Shown here one piece after another: positions 19,720 to 30,140 of a DNA stretch of 64,000 bases. A program made the translations under genes and the position numbers. How positions within the stretch are numbered: position 1 is the first letter of the stretch; the number at the start of each line of letters is the position of its first letter. Location of the stretch: NCBI GenBank assembly GCA_034231615.1, contig CM067317.1:50550282-50614281 (forward strand), written 5' to 3'. The stretch comes from Meghimatium bilineatum. Lineage: Eukaryota > Mollusca > Gastropoda > Stylommatophora > Philomycidae. The notes under the pieces were generated by a model. It was given only the letters and a program-made list of their open reading frames with translations. It was not told where the DNA came from and ran no database searches.

Positions 19720-20790
19720 TCTTGTCTTTAAATAATTAAAAATAAACATTCACCTGACGCCTCATAAATACCAGAATGATAAATATAGACGAGTAATAAT
19801 AAAAAAACAAATAAGAGAACAGTGCTGTCTCCCATTTTTTGGATGTTTTGTTTCACACCTCGGAACTGGTGCCCTTTTCTTCAACACCTTCTACCCACAT
19901 CTTTCTATGTCAGCCTTTTTTTTATACCTTCCTACAACATGTATTTCTGTTATGGCTTCCCCCTCTCTCCAGCTGTGCCCTCCCTGTGTCCCTTAGACCC
20001 CCTCCCACCTCCACATTCCTTCCTTGTATGATGTATCTCCATTTTAGTTTGAGGCTCACGTTGATCTGCTACTTTCACTTCTCTTCTTCTTTTTCACCTC
20101 TTTATTTACCCCTTTTTAATTCTCCTTCCTTCTCTCAGCCCCACTCATCTCTTTTCATCTCTCTCTTCATTTGGTTCGAGTCATGGATACATAACTGCCT
20201 CCCCTTTTTTTTGGCTTCTACACCACTGCTTTACACTTAGTTTCTTGTTTGCCACGCATTTTCTTAACTCCCTGTCCTTGTTGATTTGGCCTTTGATTTT
20301 ATTGTCTCTAATTACCTGCTGATATCTTTCTCGCCCCCACGTCCTTCAACGGGTGGGAACTTGCTACTGTGTGCTATTTAACCAGGCATCTCTGGTCTAT
20401 ACTTCTTTTTCACCCGACTACTATTGAGATAAGTATTTTGAATTCATTTTACTTGCATTATATCTCATGTATTTCCACTTTTTCTGTGATCTTTTCCCCC
20501 TTACTTCCCACCTCTATCTCCCCCTGACATCCTCTTTTCCCCTGTCATGCTGCCCTATTTTTGCTTCCTCTGTATCCATTCGCTATTGTCCTTCACCTTT
20601 TTTTTTCCTGCATATCACCATCATTTGTGCCCTTATGTAAGATTTGCTTACAGTGGTATTTTATTTGTCCTGATGAAGGTTTTTTTAGTCGAAACGTCAT
20701 CTGTCACTGTGTCTCGTTGTTTGGTTGTTTTATCGACTTATTTTAGTAAAAATTATACTTATTTTTTTTCATTGTGAAAAAATGTTGACT
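19720..20790 (+). mobile_element. Pyrimidine-rich repeat with hammerhead-like core (Penelope-like LTR candidate)
   Basis: This kilobase is strongly C+T rich on the plus strand, unlike its surroundings. Near its right end it has CCTGATGAAGG, a short T-rich spacer, then GTCGAAACGTCATC (20669-20702). CTGATGA followed closely by GAAAC is the conserved core order of hammerhead ribozymes, which are known in Penelope-like retroelement LTRs. The intervening stem is poor here, so activity is doubtful. Hydrophobic frames of 133 and 76 codons across the region follow from the base bias. Confidence 0.45.
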
Positions 20791-20794
20791 CATT

Positions 20795-21075
20795 TCCTAG
20801 GAAAATACCAATAAATATAATCTGTGTGAATAATAATAAATCTATTATGAGGAAATAATAATAAATCTAATCTGTGTGAATAATAATAAATCTAATCTGT
20901 GTGAATAATAAATCTAATCTGTGTAAATAATAATAAATCTATTATGTGTAAATAATAATAAATCTAATCTGTGTGAATAATAATAAATCTAAACTGTGTG
21001 AATAATAATAAATTGAATCTGTGAATAATACATGTAAATTTAGTGAATAATAATAAATCTAATCTGTGAACAGAT
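20795..21075. repeat. ~25-bp AT-rich minisatellite, right block
   Basis: About ten units based on AATCTGTGTGAATAATAATA, some shortened. The unit is shared with 19105-19235. Confidence 0.85.
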
Positions 21076-21408
21076 TTTTAAAAGTAAAATTAATTTAGTG
21101 TTGCTATATAAGTATTTTTCATTTCACATCAGTGAGACTATTTGGTCTATATTTTTCTGTGGTTACATTACACTGGAGATGAGGTGGTCATCAACACCCC
21201 TGCATCCTTTACTGTCCAAGATTTGTTCTGGTACCCAAATCTTGAGCTTTGGTCAACCCAGGAGTCATTTGTGGTCTAAAAGTAATCTGATATCTACCAA
21301 GGTTTAAACCGTGAACAATCAGACTAAAAAGACATGGTACTAATTGCTGCTTTTAACACTGCATTATAATTTGTTTAAATGAAAACATCCTATATGACGT
21401 TAAAAAAT

Positions 21409-21605
21409 ATTGGTAGAATATCCTATTCAGGATGTTGTCAGCAACCCAGCATTTTTGGTTGTAGTGATTTTCTATGCAATATAAATGCATTCAGTAGTTT
21501 GCCATTGCTTTGTGAACAGTCCAGATGCATAATTGTCTGCGGCAGGATTCGAACCGGTACCTTAACTGTTACAGACACGCACCGTGCCACACCACCACAG
21601 AGCTG
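21409..21605 (-). mobile_element. tRNA-derived SINE (family 2), copy 1
   Basis: On the minus strand it starts AGCTCTGTGGTGGTGTGG, has B-box GGTTCGAATCC and ends near GAATAGGATATTCTACC. Other copies are at 29917-30128 (minus) and 41578-41790 (plus). Confidence 0.85.
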
Positions 21606-21639
21606 TACATATGATATTGCTATTCAATAATTGTTGAAT

Positions 21640-22175
21640 TTTTAGAATTTAGAAAAAAAATCTAGTCGTAGAACAGTTTAATTCAGTTTTACAAGAGGAT
21701 AAGAAGAAGTGGAATTTGCTTCTTTCAAATGACCATCCCTTCTTCATTTTTGTGATTTAATTTAATAGTCCTTTATTTTTACTTTCTGTTACTATTGTGT
21801 TGATCAGAATTGCAGGTTTTCTTCACTTGTAGCAATCATAACTGTGATATGTATATTGCTTCTATTTTTATTTATTAACACTACTTTTTATACTTCATGC
21901 ATAGGAGAGCTTGTGATCTCTTAGATACATTATTAAATTGTGTAAGCCCTATGACTTTTGTGCTCTTATTTATATAATAATTTAAAAGAAGTTAGTTAAT
22001 AAAAACAAGAAGTTGGACAAATATTATTGTGTTTGTTTCTCTTCACTCTATATTATTCTTTCCAAGAGATACAAGAAACTTTAATTACTGCAAGCTTTCC
22101 TGTTGAGGTTTGTGGGAAGGATTATGTTGAATGTTGTAATAAAGGAAGTTTTGCTGTAGCTTTTACCACATCATA
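21640..22175. other. Intergenic sequence, nothing assigned
   Basis: AT-rich sequence between a SINE and an inverted-repeat element. I found no gene or repeat that I can support. Confidence 0.35.
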
Positions 22176-22177
22176 TA

Positions 22178-24172
22178 GGGTAACCGGGGACAAGATAGCC
22201 CAGTTTTAAAGTTTTAGCATATTCTGACAACTAGACTTAACTTAGTATACGTGAACTAAACTCACATTTTACTTAACTCTTAGTATATGTGAACTAAACT
22301 CACATTTTTACATACTCTTTTTTTAAGCAACAAAATTAAGAGTGTGTTTACATTTAGTGTTTGTACAATATTTTATTTATTTGTAAACCTACAGTGATGT
22401 AATATACACCACAATGTGCAAAATTGAATGCCATATTCAGGATATGCACCTATTATCTTGTTTGAAGAGCGAAAATATATAGTATATTAGATGAAAGTTC
22501 CTGATAAAACATAACAAACACAAAATTTGAACAAAGATAATTCCCCTCAAAATATCCATAATAGCAGACATATTTATCTAGCATCTGTAGTTGGCTAATT
22601 TGTATAGTATATATATTTGTGCAACTATTGGGAAAGTTTCAATGTTTCTATGTACAAATAAATGTCTTGTGATGATTTCAGTGTTTGTTGACATGAGTTG
22701 AATTTACAAAAATACAGATTTTCCAAGTTACATTTAGTCTTTGTGAAATATTTTATTTATTTGTATACCCACAGTGATATACTATGCATCAAAATGTGCA
22801 GAATTGAATGGGATTTCTAGAATATATGTCTATTGTTTTATTTGAAGAGCAGAATAGGTTGTACATTAGAGGAAAATCTCTGATAAAACATAGGTCTAAT
22901 GATTGTAAAACGAAAACAAATCAGTAGGCTAACTTATACAAAAATACTTACAGACTCAGCAACATGAAACTATCATCTAAAGTTGGTAGTTTTGTAAGGT
23001 ATATCAATTTCTGCAACTATCTGGAAAGTTTTGAATCTTTCTATGCACAAATAAAAGTTATGTGATGATTTGAATATTTTGCAAAAGTTGTTCAGTCTTT
23101 GCCGATCAAATACTGACTACATTTCAACTTATGATTTCATTTGCTCCTAAACTAATATCACAAAATGGCTGACCATAATCACGAGGCAAGACCTTTAGAA
23201 TTATTGTAATTGGATGAAATACTACAGTATTTTTACAATCTCTTTTAATGAAGACTTTTGTGGCAATATGTCCAAACATCTAGCAAAAAGACAGGTCGTA
23301 TTTTGGGGAACTATCAAACATCTTCTAAAAAAAAATGAGTTTTATACTACCAGTTAACTATGAGAGACCAAACTGCCATCATTGTATAGCTTATCCATCC
23401 ATGTAACATTAGTGAGAGTATTGAAAATATACACCTATGTGTAGACAGTAGAATGAGATGTAAAAAACCATCTTGCCTTATTTTATGTGGCAAAATGATG
23501 TGGGTAAAAAGGTGATACAAACCATTATAAAATTGTGGGTGATCACCACTGCCTAGGACTAGCAAACCGGCAGTATGTAAATGTGTGCTAAGAACATGTG
23601 TATGTAAGAATAAAAAATAGATCTAGTCTCGTAACTTTACTATGAAAAAAGTTTGATTAAAAAAAATAGTTTGTAAGTTCTGTTTTAAAGGTAATGTCTT
23701 TGTAAGGTTGGATGATCATTATAACAAATATGTATCAGGCTTTCCCAGCTTTAGATCAGCCTCATGACATCGTCATTTTCTTCATAATTTTGAATGCGCC
23801 ATCTTACCCCAAAATAACATTTTTAGCAACTATAATAAATTTCAATTTAAAAAAAAGTAGGCTGACAAGATAATGTGCTTAAGAACTTAACAACACAACA
23901 TATATTTCAGTTTAAACATTTGAAAGATCACGCTATTAATGATAGCAGCAGGCAGAGTGCCAGAAGCTGGAAAAAAAAGATCAAACATAGTCTAAAAATA
24001 TTATTCTGCATTGCTGAAAATTGACTCGCCCTTGACCTATTATATTTAATTGTGTCAAAGATTGGAATGTTGGCATCTGACCTAGTCACGTGTACTACTG
24101 GAAAAACCCATAGGCATGGGAAAAGCCCGCTGCACCATCGTACCTTGTGTGCCATCTTGCCCCCAGCTACTC
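22178..24172. mobile_element. TA-flanked inverted-repeat DNA element A
   Basis: The left end GGGTAACCGGGGACAAGATA and the right end (reversed: GAGTAGCTGGGGGCAAGATG) form imperfect terminal inverted repeats. TA lies directly outside both ends (22176-22177 and 24173-24174). Ends and target match element B at 26022-28201. Internal sequence around 23350-23405 matches the reverse complement of 28087-28145, so A and B are relatives in opposite orientation. No transposase frame is visible. TA duplication fits Tc1/mariner/pogo-type elements, but the class is not proven. Confidence 0.7.
22345..23075. repeat. ~380-bp tandem duplication inside element A
   Basis: CATTTAGTGTTTGTACAATA at 22351 and CATTTAGTCTTTGTGAAATA at 22731 head two parallel blocks. 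They share TATTTTATTTATTTGTA, AATGTGCAAAATTGAATG and CTGATAAAACATA, ending near TGATGATTTCA and TGATGATTTGA. Confidence 0.75.
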
Positions 24173-24339
24173 TAAGGGTGGATTTTAAATTTATATCTAG
24201 AATAACAATTCCAATCTATACCTTGATTTCAACCTGTGCCATTGTGATTCTGAGGCCAGTTTTCTGTTTGGCTACTTGTTATTTATGTTAACCACAAACA
24301 AACAAAAAAGGACAATTTAGTCACAATTTAAAAATAATC

Positions 24340-25330
24340 TTTTACTTCCTTGGGACTCTGTCCATGTGGCAATTAGGGGCTGGACTTATAGTTCAGGGTG
24401 CAGAGAATAGGGCCACCATCTTCTTTCAAGGAATGTCATACGAGATGACTAAGGAAAGCTGGCTGACAACCTGAAACCTGTGAAAAAACATTTTCATTGC
24501 ATGTCTTGTCTCAATTTCTTACTTTTGTCTTCTATCACATAACCACCATGAACGACAAAGAGAAGCAGGCCAGCAGACATAAAAATTCTTGAGACTAACG
24601 GGAATTGAACCAGTCCGTTCAACGGCACCAAATCGCCTAGCAACTATTGAACATGCGTTCTTCCGTACTTGACTAACTGCATCTCCAAAAAAAGATGCAA
24701 TTTCATCAAGCCTTTCAAACTGTGCACACAAAGTCACCAGAACGGACAGATCGAGACAAGCAGACAATCCGTTCTGGTGACTTTGTGTGCACAGTTTGAA
24801 AGGCTTGATGAAATCACATCTGTTTTTGGAGATGCGGTTAGTCAAGTACGGAAGAACGCGTGTTCAATAGTTGCTAGGCGATTTGGTGCCGTTGAATGGA
24901 CTGGTTCAATTCCCGTTAGTCTCAAGAATTTTTAAAAATTGTCCTCTGGCTTCCTACTTAAATTTACTTGCCAGCAGACATAGCACCTTTGTCCTTTTGT
25001 AGCAGACTCATAGGTGGTGAGGAATGCTAGATGTGTCATCATTGCAGATAGGTTAACAGATCTGGCAGAATAATGATGAATAAGTTGGCCCAGAGGTGTA
25101 TCCCACGCTACTGCCGCTACATGATGATTCTGGGATACTGATGCACTAAACTTTGGTCTCTGTGGTGACTAAACATGTATACATAAATCCCCCTGACCAA
25201 CCATGACTTTGAGACACCAAGAAAGACCTGTGTTTTTATCAGAAGGGTTATGGGCTATCAAGAGCTACCTGCTCGTGGCTAAAAAGAGTACTTCATCATC
25301 ATCATCCTTGTGGCTCACACATTTTAATTT
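24340..25330 (+). repeat. ~600-bp dispersed repeat, copy 1, interrupted at 24569-24982
   Basis: The uninterrupted relative at 31925-32490 shows the same blocks in order: CTAGTTCAGGGT, ATGTCTTGTCTCAATTTCTT, GCAGACTCATAG, TGATAATCCTGGGATACTGA and AGAGCTACCTGCTC. It ends near CATCATCATCATC. Minus-strand copies are at 32940-33560 and 56280-56720. Here a foldback SINE breaks it. No coding frame is evident and its class is unknown. Confidence 0.7.
24569..24982. mobile_element. Foldback SINE with 13-bp target-site duplication
   Basis: The 13-bp GCCAGCAGACATA stands at 24569-24581 and 24970-24982. Between them a left arm (24582-24746) is the reverse complement of a right arm (24768-24932), separated by a 21-nt spacer. 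I count about six mismatches in 165. The right arm has B-box GGTTCAATTCCC and runs on into a tail CTTCCTACTTAAATTTACTT that the left arm lacks. So the element is one SINE with an inverted duplicate of its body at its 5' end, inserted as a unit. Frames of 88 and 108 codons across the arms are mirror artefacts. Confidence 0.9.
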
Positions 25331-25483
25331 CATATGGAATCTTGTTGTGTACCCAACAAGCGTGGTTTTTCTCTCCTTTTTATGCATTGTTTCCTTTACT
25401 TGATAAGACCTTTTAATTAAAACAGTGATTCTGTCAACTTTACAATTTTATAAAATTATATGACATCTTCTTATAGCCTATGC

Positions 25484-25954
25484 CAGGGGTCTGCAACTTA
25501 TGGGCTGGACTCGGCCCACGTGTCCAAATTATATGGCCTGTCAGTTCTGAAAGTAAATTGAGACTTCTGACCCACAGTGATCCTAAAAAATAATCAAAAT
25601 GTTTATTTTGTAGTAGGTCTAGAACCACATGACTTATATATTGTGTCAATTTGTCTGCACTGAAATATAAGTTACATATGTAATTAAGTTAAACAAAAAT
25701 TGTAATGAATGTTTAATATTAATGCAGTTCTGTAAACTAGTAGCTGAACTCGCTCCTTGTGGTGAAGGTTGACAATTTTTATTGCTGATCCTTTCCATAA
25801 TCCAGTGCACACCCTGAGCTCAATATTACATTTATATAAATATAATAAATAATGTGTCATTAAGCTTTCAGGTAAATTTTATTTACGTCTGGCTCATTAC
25901 TAGTTGTGAATTTGTGCATGCAACCATCAGATCATAAAAGGTTGCAGACCTAGG
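25484..25954. mobile_element. hAT-type MITE, copy 1
   Basis: The left end CAGGGGTCTGCAAC and right end GTTGCAGACCTAGG are imperfect inverted repeats of the common hAT type. The flanks GCCTATGC (25476-25483) and GTCTATGC (25955-25962) agree at seven of eight positions, fitting an 8-bp target duplication. No transposase is present in the 471 bp. Confidence 0.75.
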
Positions 25955-26434
25955 GTCTATGCCATATGATATTTGTTATTACCATATGTCTGTTCACAGC
26001 CTTCTCTCTTAATAAATTATAGGGTAGCCGGGGGTAAAGATGCGCTGGGGGCAAAGATTCGCAGTCGTTTTTTTCAGGAACTATGGGTTTTTCCCGCAAA
26101 CCACATGACCACGCCGGACGATAACATCCGTTTCTGTCGCACAACGAATTTTCATCAGTCACGGGCAGGTCATTTTTGAGCTATGAGGTAAATTCATTTT
26201 TTAACGTTCTCGATCTAACTTTTTTTCCACCTATCACTCTTTGTCCTCTGTTATCATTACTGTCATGTTATTTTACATATCTGAACTGAAAACTATATTG
26301 TATTGTTAAGTTATTAAGCATGTTACATTGTCAAGATAATTTTTGTTTTCATGATATTTTATAAAAACTGTGAACAGTGTGATTTTGGGGTAACGCCGCG
26401 CACACTGACGGGGCAAACATGCGCTGCTGACTGA

Positions 26435-26794
26435 TTGCGCATGTTTGCCCCAGTCACTTCCCCCTCATGTTGCCAAATATTTAAACCAATATTTTATTGT
26501 CACGTTATGTTTCTTTTTAGGAATTACAAACGGAAAATTGAGAAAATGATGCCACTGACTGAAAATGAAGCAGTCGCTGCTATAGATGCACAATCCCTTC
26601 CGATCACAGATGCACAATCTCCACGGGTCATAGTTGTACGGTCTCCGCCGATAATAGATGCACGTTCTCCGCTATTCATAGTTGCACGATCCCTGTCGGT
26701 TATAGCTGCACAATCTTCACGGGTCATAGTTGTACGACCTCCGCAGATAATAGATGCACGACCTCCGCCGATACACGATCCCCGCTATACATAA
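26435..26794 (+). CDS. Hypothetical frame entering the 24-bp repeat array (doubtful)
   Basis: A 119-codon frame passes from unique sequence (RNYKRKIEKMMPLTENEAVA) into 8-residue repeats of the type IDAQSPPV and ends at 26792-26794. It is the only frame linking unique element sequence to the array. The array stays open in several frames because its unit is 24 nt, so length alone is no evidence of coding. I do not recognise the protein. Confidence 0.15.
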   Translation: MRMFAPVTSPSCCQIFKPIFYCHVMFLFRNYKRKIEKMMPLTENEAVAAIDAQSLPITDAQSPRVIVVRSPPIIDARSPLFIVARSLSVIAAQSSRVIVVRPPQIIDARPPPIHDPRYT

Positions 26795-27708
26795 ATGCAC
26801 GATTTCAGCTATTCATAAATGCACGTTCCCGGCTATTCATAGATGCACGTTCTCCGCCAGTCATAGATGCACGTTCTCCGCTATTCATAGATGCACGTTC
26901 TCCGCCAGTCATAGATGCACGTTCTCCGCCGGTCATAGATGCACGATTTCCGCCGATCATAATTGCGCTATCTCCACCAGTCATAGATGCACGTTCTCCG
27001 CCAGTCATAGTTACACGTTCTCCGCTATTCATAGTTACACGATCTCCGCTATTCATAGATGCACGTTCTCCGCTTTTCATAGATGCACGATGTCCTCTAT
27101 TCATAGATGCACAATCTCCGCCAGTCATAGATGCACGTTCTCCGACAGTCATAGTTACACGTTCTCCGCCAGTCATAGTTACACGTTCTCCGCTATTCAT
27201 AGATGCACGATCTCCGCTATTCATAGATGCACGTTCTCCGCTTTTCATAGATGCACGATTTCCTCTATTCATAGATACACAATCTCCGCCAGTCATAGAT
27301 GCACAATCTCCGCCAGTCATAGATGCACAATCTCCGCCAGTCATAGATGCACAATCTCCGCCAGTCATAGATGCACAATCTCCGCCAGTCATAGATGCAC
27401 TATCTCCGCCAGTCATAGATGCACAATCTCCGCCAGTCATAGATGCACAATCTCCGCCAGTCATAGATGCACAATCTCCGCCAGTCATAGATGCACGTTC
27501 TCCACCAGTCATAGATGCACAATCTCCGCCAGTCATAGATGCACAATCTCCGCCAGTCATAGATGCACGTTCTCTGCTATTCATAGATGCACAATCTTCG
27601 TCAGTCATAGATGCATAATTGCCGCCGGTCATAGTTGCACGATCTCTGCCTGTCATAGTTGTACGATCTCCGCTGATCATAGATGCACGACCTCCGCTAT
27701 TCATAGAT
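26565..27708. repeat. 24-bp minisatellite, about 47 units
   Basis: The unit is ATAGATGCACAATCTCCGCC plus AGTC, with variants (CACGTTCTCC, TTACACGTTC, GCTATTC). The block 27280-27560 is the most homogeneous, suggesting recent expansion. Because 24 is divisible by three, the plus strand is open with SHRCTISA repeats (26754-27710). The minus strand is open with MTGGDCAS repeats (27704-26805), with ATG in almost every unit. Confidence 0.95.
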
Positions 27709-28227
27709 AGTTGAAATTATAGTCAAACGCTTTATAGAGCACTCCAACACGTTGTTATAGTTTTAAACGGATCTAAGCACCCATTCTCCGTATTAAATTT
27801 TGTTTTTCATATTTACGTTTTTCATTTTTTTTCGTATTAAAGTTACATAAAGATACATATGCCTAGTGTTTGTGCTCTATTATCTTCCCACATTGTGACT
27901 GACTATGTTTAGATAGGAAGTGACGTTGTTATTTTGCTGGTTTTGTCAATTTTCCCATGATTTTGTAATTGTTTTTGCCTGCGCGTGTTTGCCCCAGAAA
28001 TTGGGGCAAAGGTGGGATTATACTCATGTTCATAAAATCTCATTCTTCGGACTAAACGTGATTGTATGTTGTAAATACCCTGACGATTGTTAGATGGATG
28101 GATAAGCTACACACTGCTGCTAGTTTGGTCTCTCATAGTTAAGTCTATTTGTCAGAATACGGAAAAAAGTGAAAAACGCGCATCATTGCCCCCGGCTACC
28201 CTAAGCCTATTTCGTAGGATCTTTTTT

Positions 28228-28700
28228 ACCACTGTCTCAATAGATAAAATATCTTTGGATTTTGTTATGACAGTCTCTATAAATGAAATATCCTGGGATC
28301 TTTTTACTACTGTCTCAATAGATAAAATATCCTGGAATCTTGTTGGAATCTATTGAGTATTCAATAGATAAAAAAAATCCTGGGATCTTGAAATGAGGTT
28401 CTCAATCGATGATGTATCATTGAAACTTGTTATAACTGTCTCAATAAGTAAAATATCTGGGCCTACTTTGTTAACACTCTCAATAAGTGAAATATACTGG
28501 GCCTGCTTTGTTAACATCCTCAATCATTGAAATATCCCAGGCCTGCTTTCTTAACACCCTAAATAAATTAAATATCATTGGCCTGCTTTGTTAATACTCC
28601 CAATATTTGAAATATCCTGGGCCTGCTATGTTAACACTTTCAATAATTGCAATCTCCTGGGCTTGCTATGTTAAAACTCTCAATAATTGAAATATCCTGG
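28228..28700. repeat. ~39-bp minisatellite, about twelve units
   Basis: Units of the form TCTCAATAGATAAAATATCC plus TGGGATCTTGTTAACAC, drifting to CCTGGGCCTGCTTTG in the right half. It begins immediately after element B. Confidence 0.85.
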
Positions 28701-28719
28701 GGCCTCATCATTGCTGTAA

Positions 28720-29640
28720 TGGACTACCTCTACATGTCGCTGAATCTTCTGAGCAGCATGTCTGTAAGATTAAATGAAAATTATTGTTCAAGAATATTAT
28801 CTAAAGTTCATGTTGAACAAATATAACCACAAAGAGCAGATGTAACAGCAGGTACAAGAAAAGAGAAAAGATGAACAAGAGAACTGTTGACATAAGTCAG
28901 GAAGCTAACACTGATTAAAAAAACTACAATTAAAAACATTTGTTGTTTTATAAGAACTAGAACAGGTGAGCTGATCCCTCTTTTACAAACAGGACAAAAT
29001 TCTGTAGTCATTCTATTTATTGATTGAGAATCCAAAAGATGTATGAGTTTGTCATTTTTTGTTTTTTTGTTATGCAAAGTGGCACATGATTGGTGTTCCT
29101 CCTGTCATTCTTTTTTGATCAGGTTTTTCAGGTCCAAGATGACTATTTGACCAATGTGGTTGTACGGTGCAATGCCATTATCTGGCCAGTCTTCTACTCT
29201 TCTACATTTTTGTGTGCAATCTTGTGGTATTCTGCAGATGAAAGTTATTTCCTTCCAATTGTTCAGGCATGGGTCTTCAGCAGACTTCGTCAATGCAAAG
29301 CTCATGTTGTCATCTCCTTGAAAGAACCAATGCAATGAAATAATTTGGAGTGCTTTTTAGGTGTTTAAAGGTCACTGCATAGCTATCTTATTTTTTCATA
29401 AATCCGTATTTTTAACAATGTATTTCTGTATTTCAATAAAAATGTTCGTATTTAGCACCAAAAGACCTTTTTTGTTTAAAATTAAATATTTTTTTGGTTC
29501 ATTAATATTTTTAAGATAAAAAAGATTTTTAAAACATATTTTTGTGTGCTCAAATCTATATCAATACTGAAAATATCTGTACTAGTTGAAACCTATGGAT
29601 CACGGTGACCACATAATTTTAAGGCAAGAAAAGATTTTTC
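28720..29640. other. Intergenic sequence with short unassigned frames
   Basis: Frames of 82 codons (plus, 29090-29338) and 76 codons (minus, 29105-29335) overlap each other here. I recognise neither, and see no splice-consistent neighbours. AT-rich sequence surrounds them. It may be an old repeat. Confidence 0.3.
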
Positions 29641-29916
29641 AGAGATGAGAGTTATGGTTGCTGCTCAGTGCAAACAGAAATTGTTATTTCTTCTATACCA
29701 GGTACTTTTGCTGTGAAGTCTGAGGTGCAGGCATTGGTCAGCAAGTATTTCAGAGAAAGTAACATGCTTGTATGTATAAATGGTTTGATTGTTAAGCATG
29801 TGCGTAGTGCTTGGACTTTCACAACTCATAAGGAGCTTCCAATAGTAGAGTGGAACATTTGCTGTTACTACAAGCAGTATGATTACGGAAACTATGGCAG
29901 TGACCAATGTACTGAA

Positions 29917-30128
29917 AAAAAAAAAAAATTGGTAGCATATCCTATCCAGGACGTAGCTATCAACCCAGCATTTGTTGGCTGTGGTGATTTTCTAGGCAAA
30001 ATAAATACGTTCAGTAGGTTGCCATTGCTTTCTGAATGATCCGGATGCACAATTGCCTGTGGTGAGGATCGAACTCGGTACCTTTGCCGTCACAGATGCG
30101 CTCTGTACCACTTCGCCACAGAGCTGGA
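29917..30128 (-). mobile_element. tRNA-derived SINE (family 2), copy 2, with 12-bp target duplication
   Basis: The 12-bp CAATGTACTGAA occurs at 29905-29916 and 30129-30140. Between them is the family-2 SINE on the minus strand, with an A-rich run next to the left duplication on the plus strand. It shares CATATCCTATCCAGGA, CAACCCAGCATTTGTTGG and GGTACCTTTGCCGTCACAGA with its relatives. Confidence 0.88.
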
Positions 30129-30140
30129 CAATGTACTGAA

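Larger units (their letters stand above)
26022..28201. mobile_element. TA-flanked inverted-repeat DNA element B
   Basis: The ends GGGTAGCCGGGGGTAAAGAT and (reversed) GGGTAGCCGGGGGCAATGAT are inverted repeats. TA lies outside both (26020-26021, 28202-28203). Sub-terminal copies of GGGGCAAA occur at 26053, 26410, 26445 (reversed) and about 28000. The middle is a 24-bp minisatellite. No transposase motif is recognised. It is a relative of element A. Confidence 0.78.

Noticed and set aside
19822-20777. Hydrophobic frames suggesting membrane proteins
   Set aside because: They follow from C+T-rich composition, which yields Phe, Leu, Ser and Pro codons. No homology or exon structure.
24519-24935. 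Two mirror-image frames of 108 and 88 codons
   Set aside because: They are the two arms of the foldback SINE. The sharing of sequence is due to the palindrome.
26754-27710. 318-codon and 299-codon opposite-strand frames as protein-coding genes
   Set aside because: A stop-free 24-bp unit keeps several frames open automatically. No splice or promoter context and no known domain supports coding.
26565-28700. CRISPR-like arrays
   Set aside because: The arrays are continuous tandem repeats with no unique spacers of constant length, in an intron-containing animal genome without cas genes.
29090-29338. 82-codon plus-strand and 76-codon minus-strand frames
   Set aside because: They overlap each other, show no recognised domain and have no neighbouring exons in phase.
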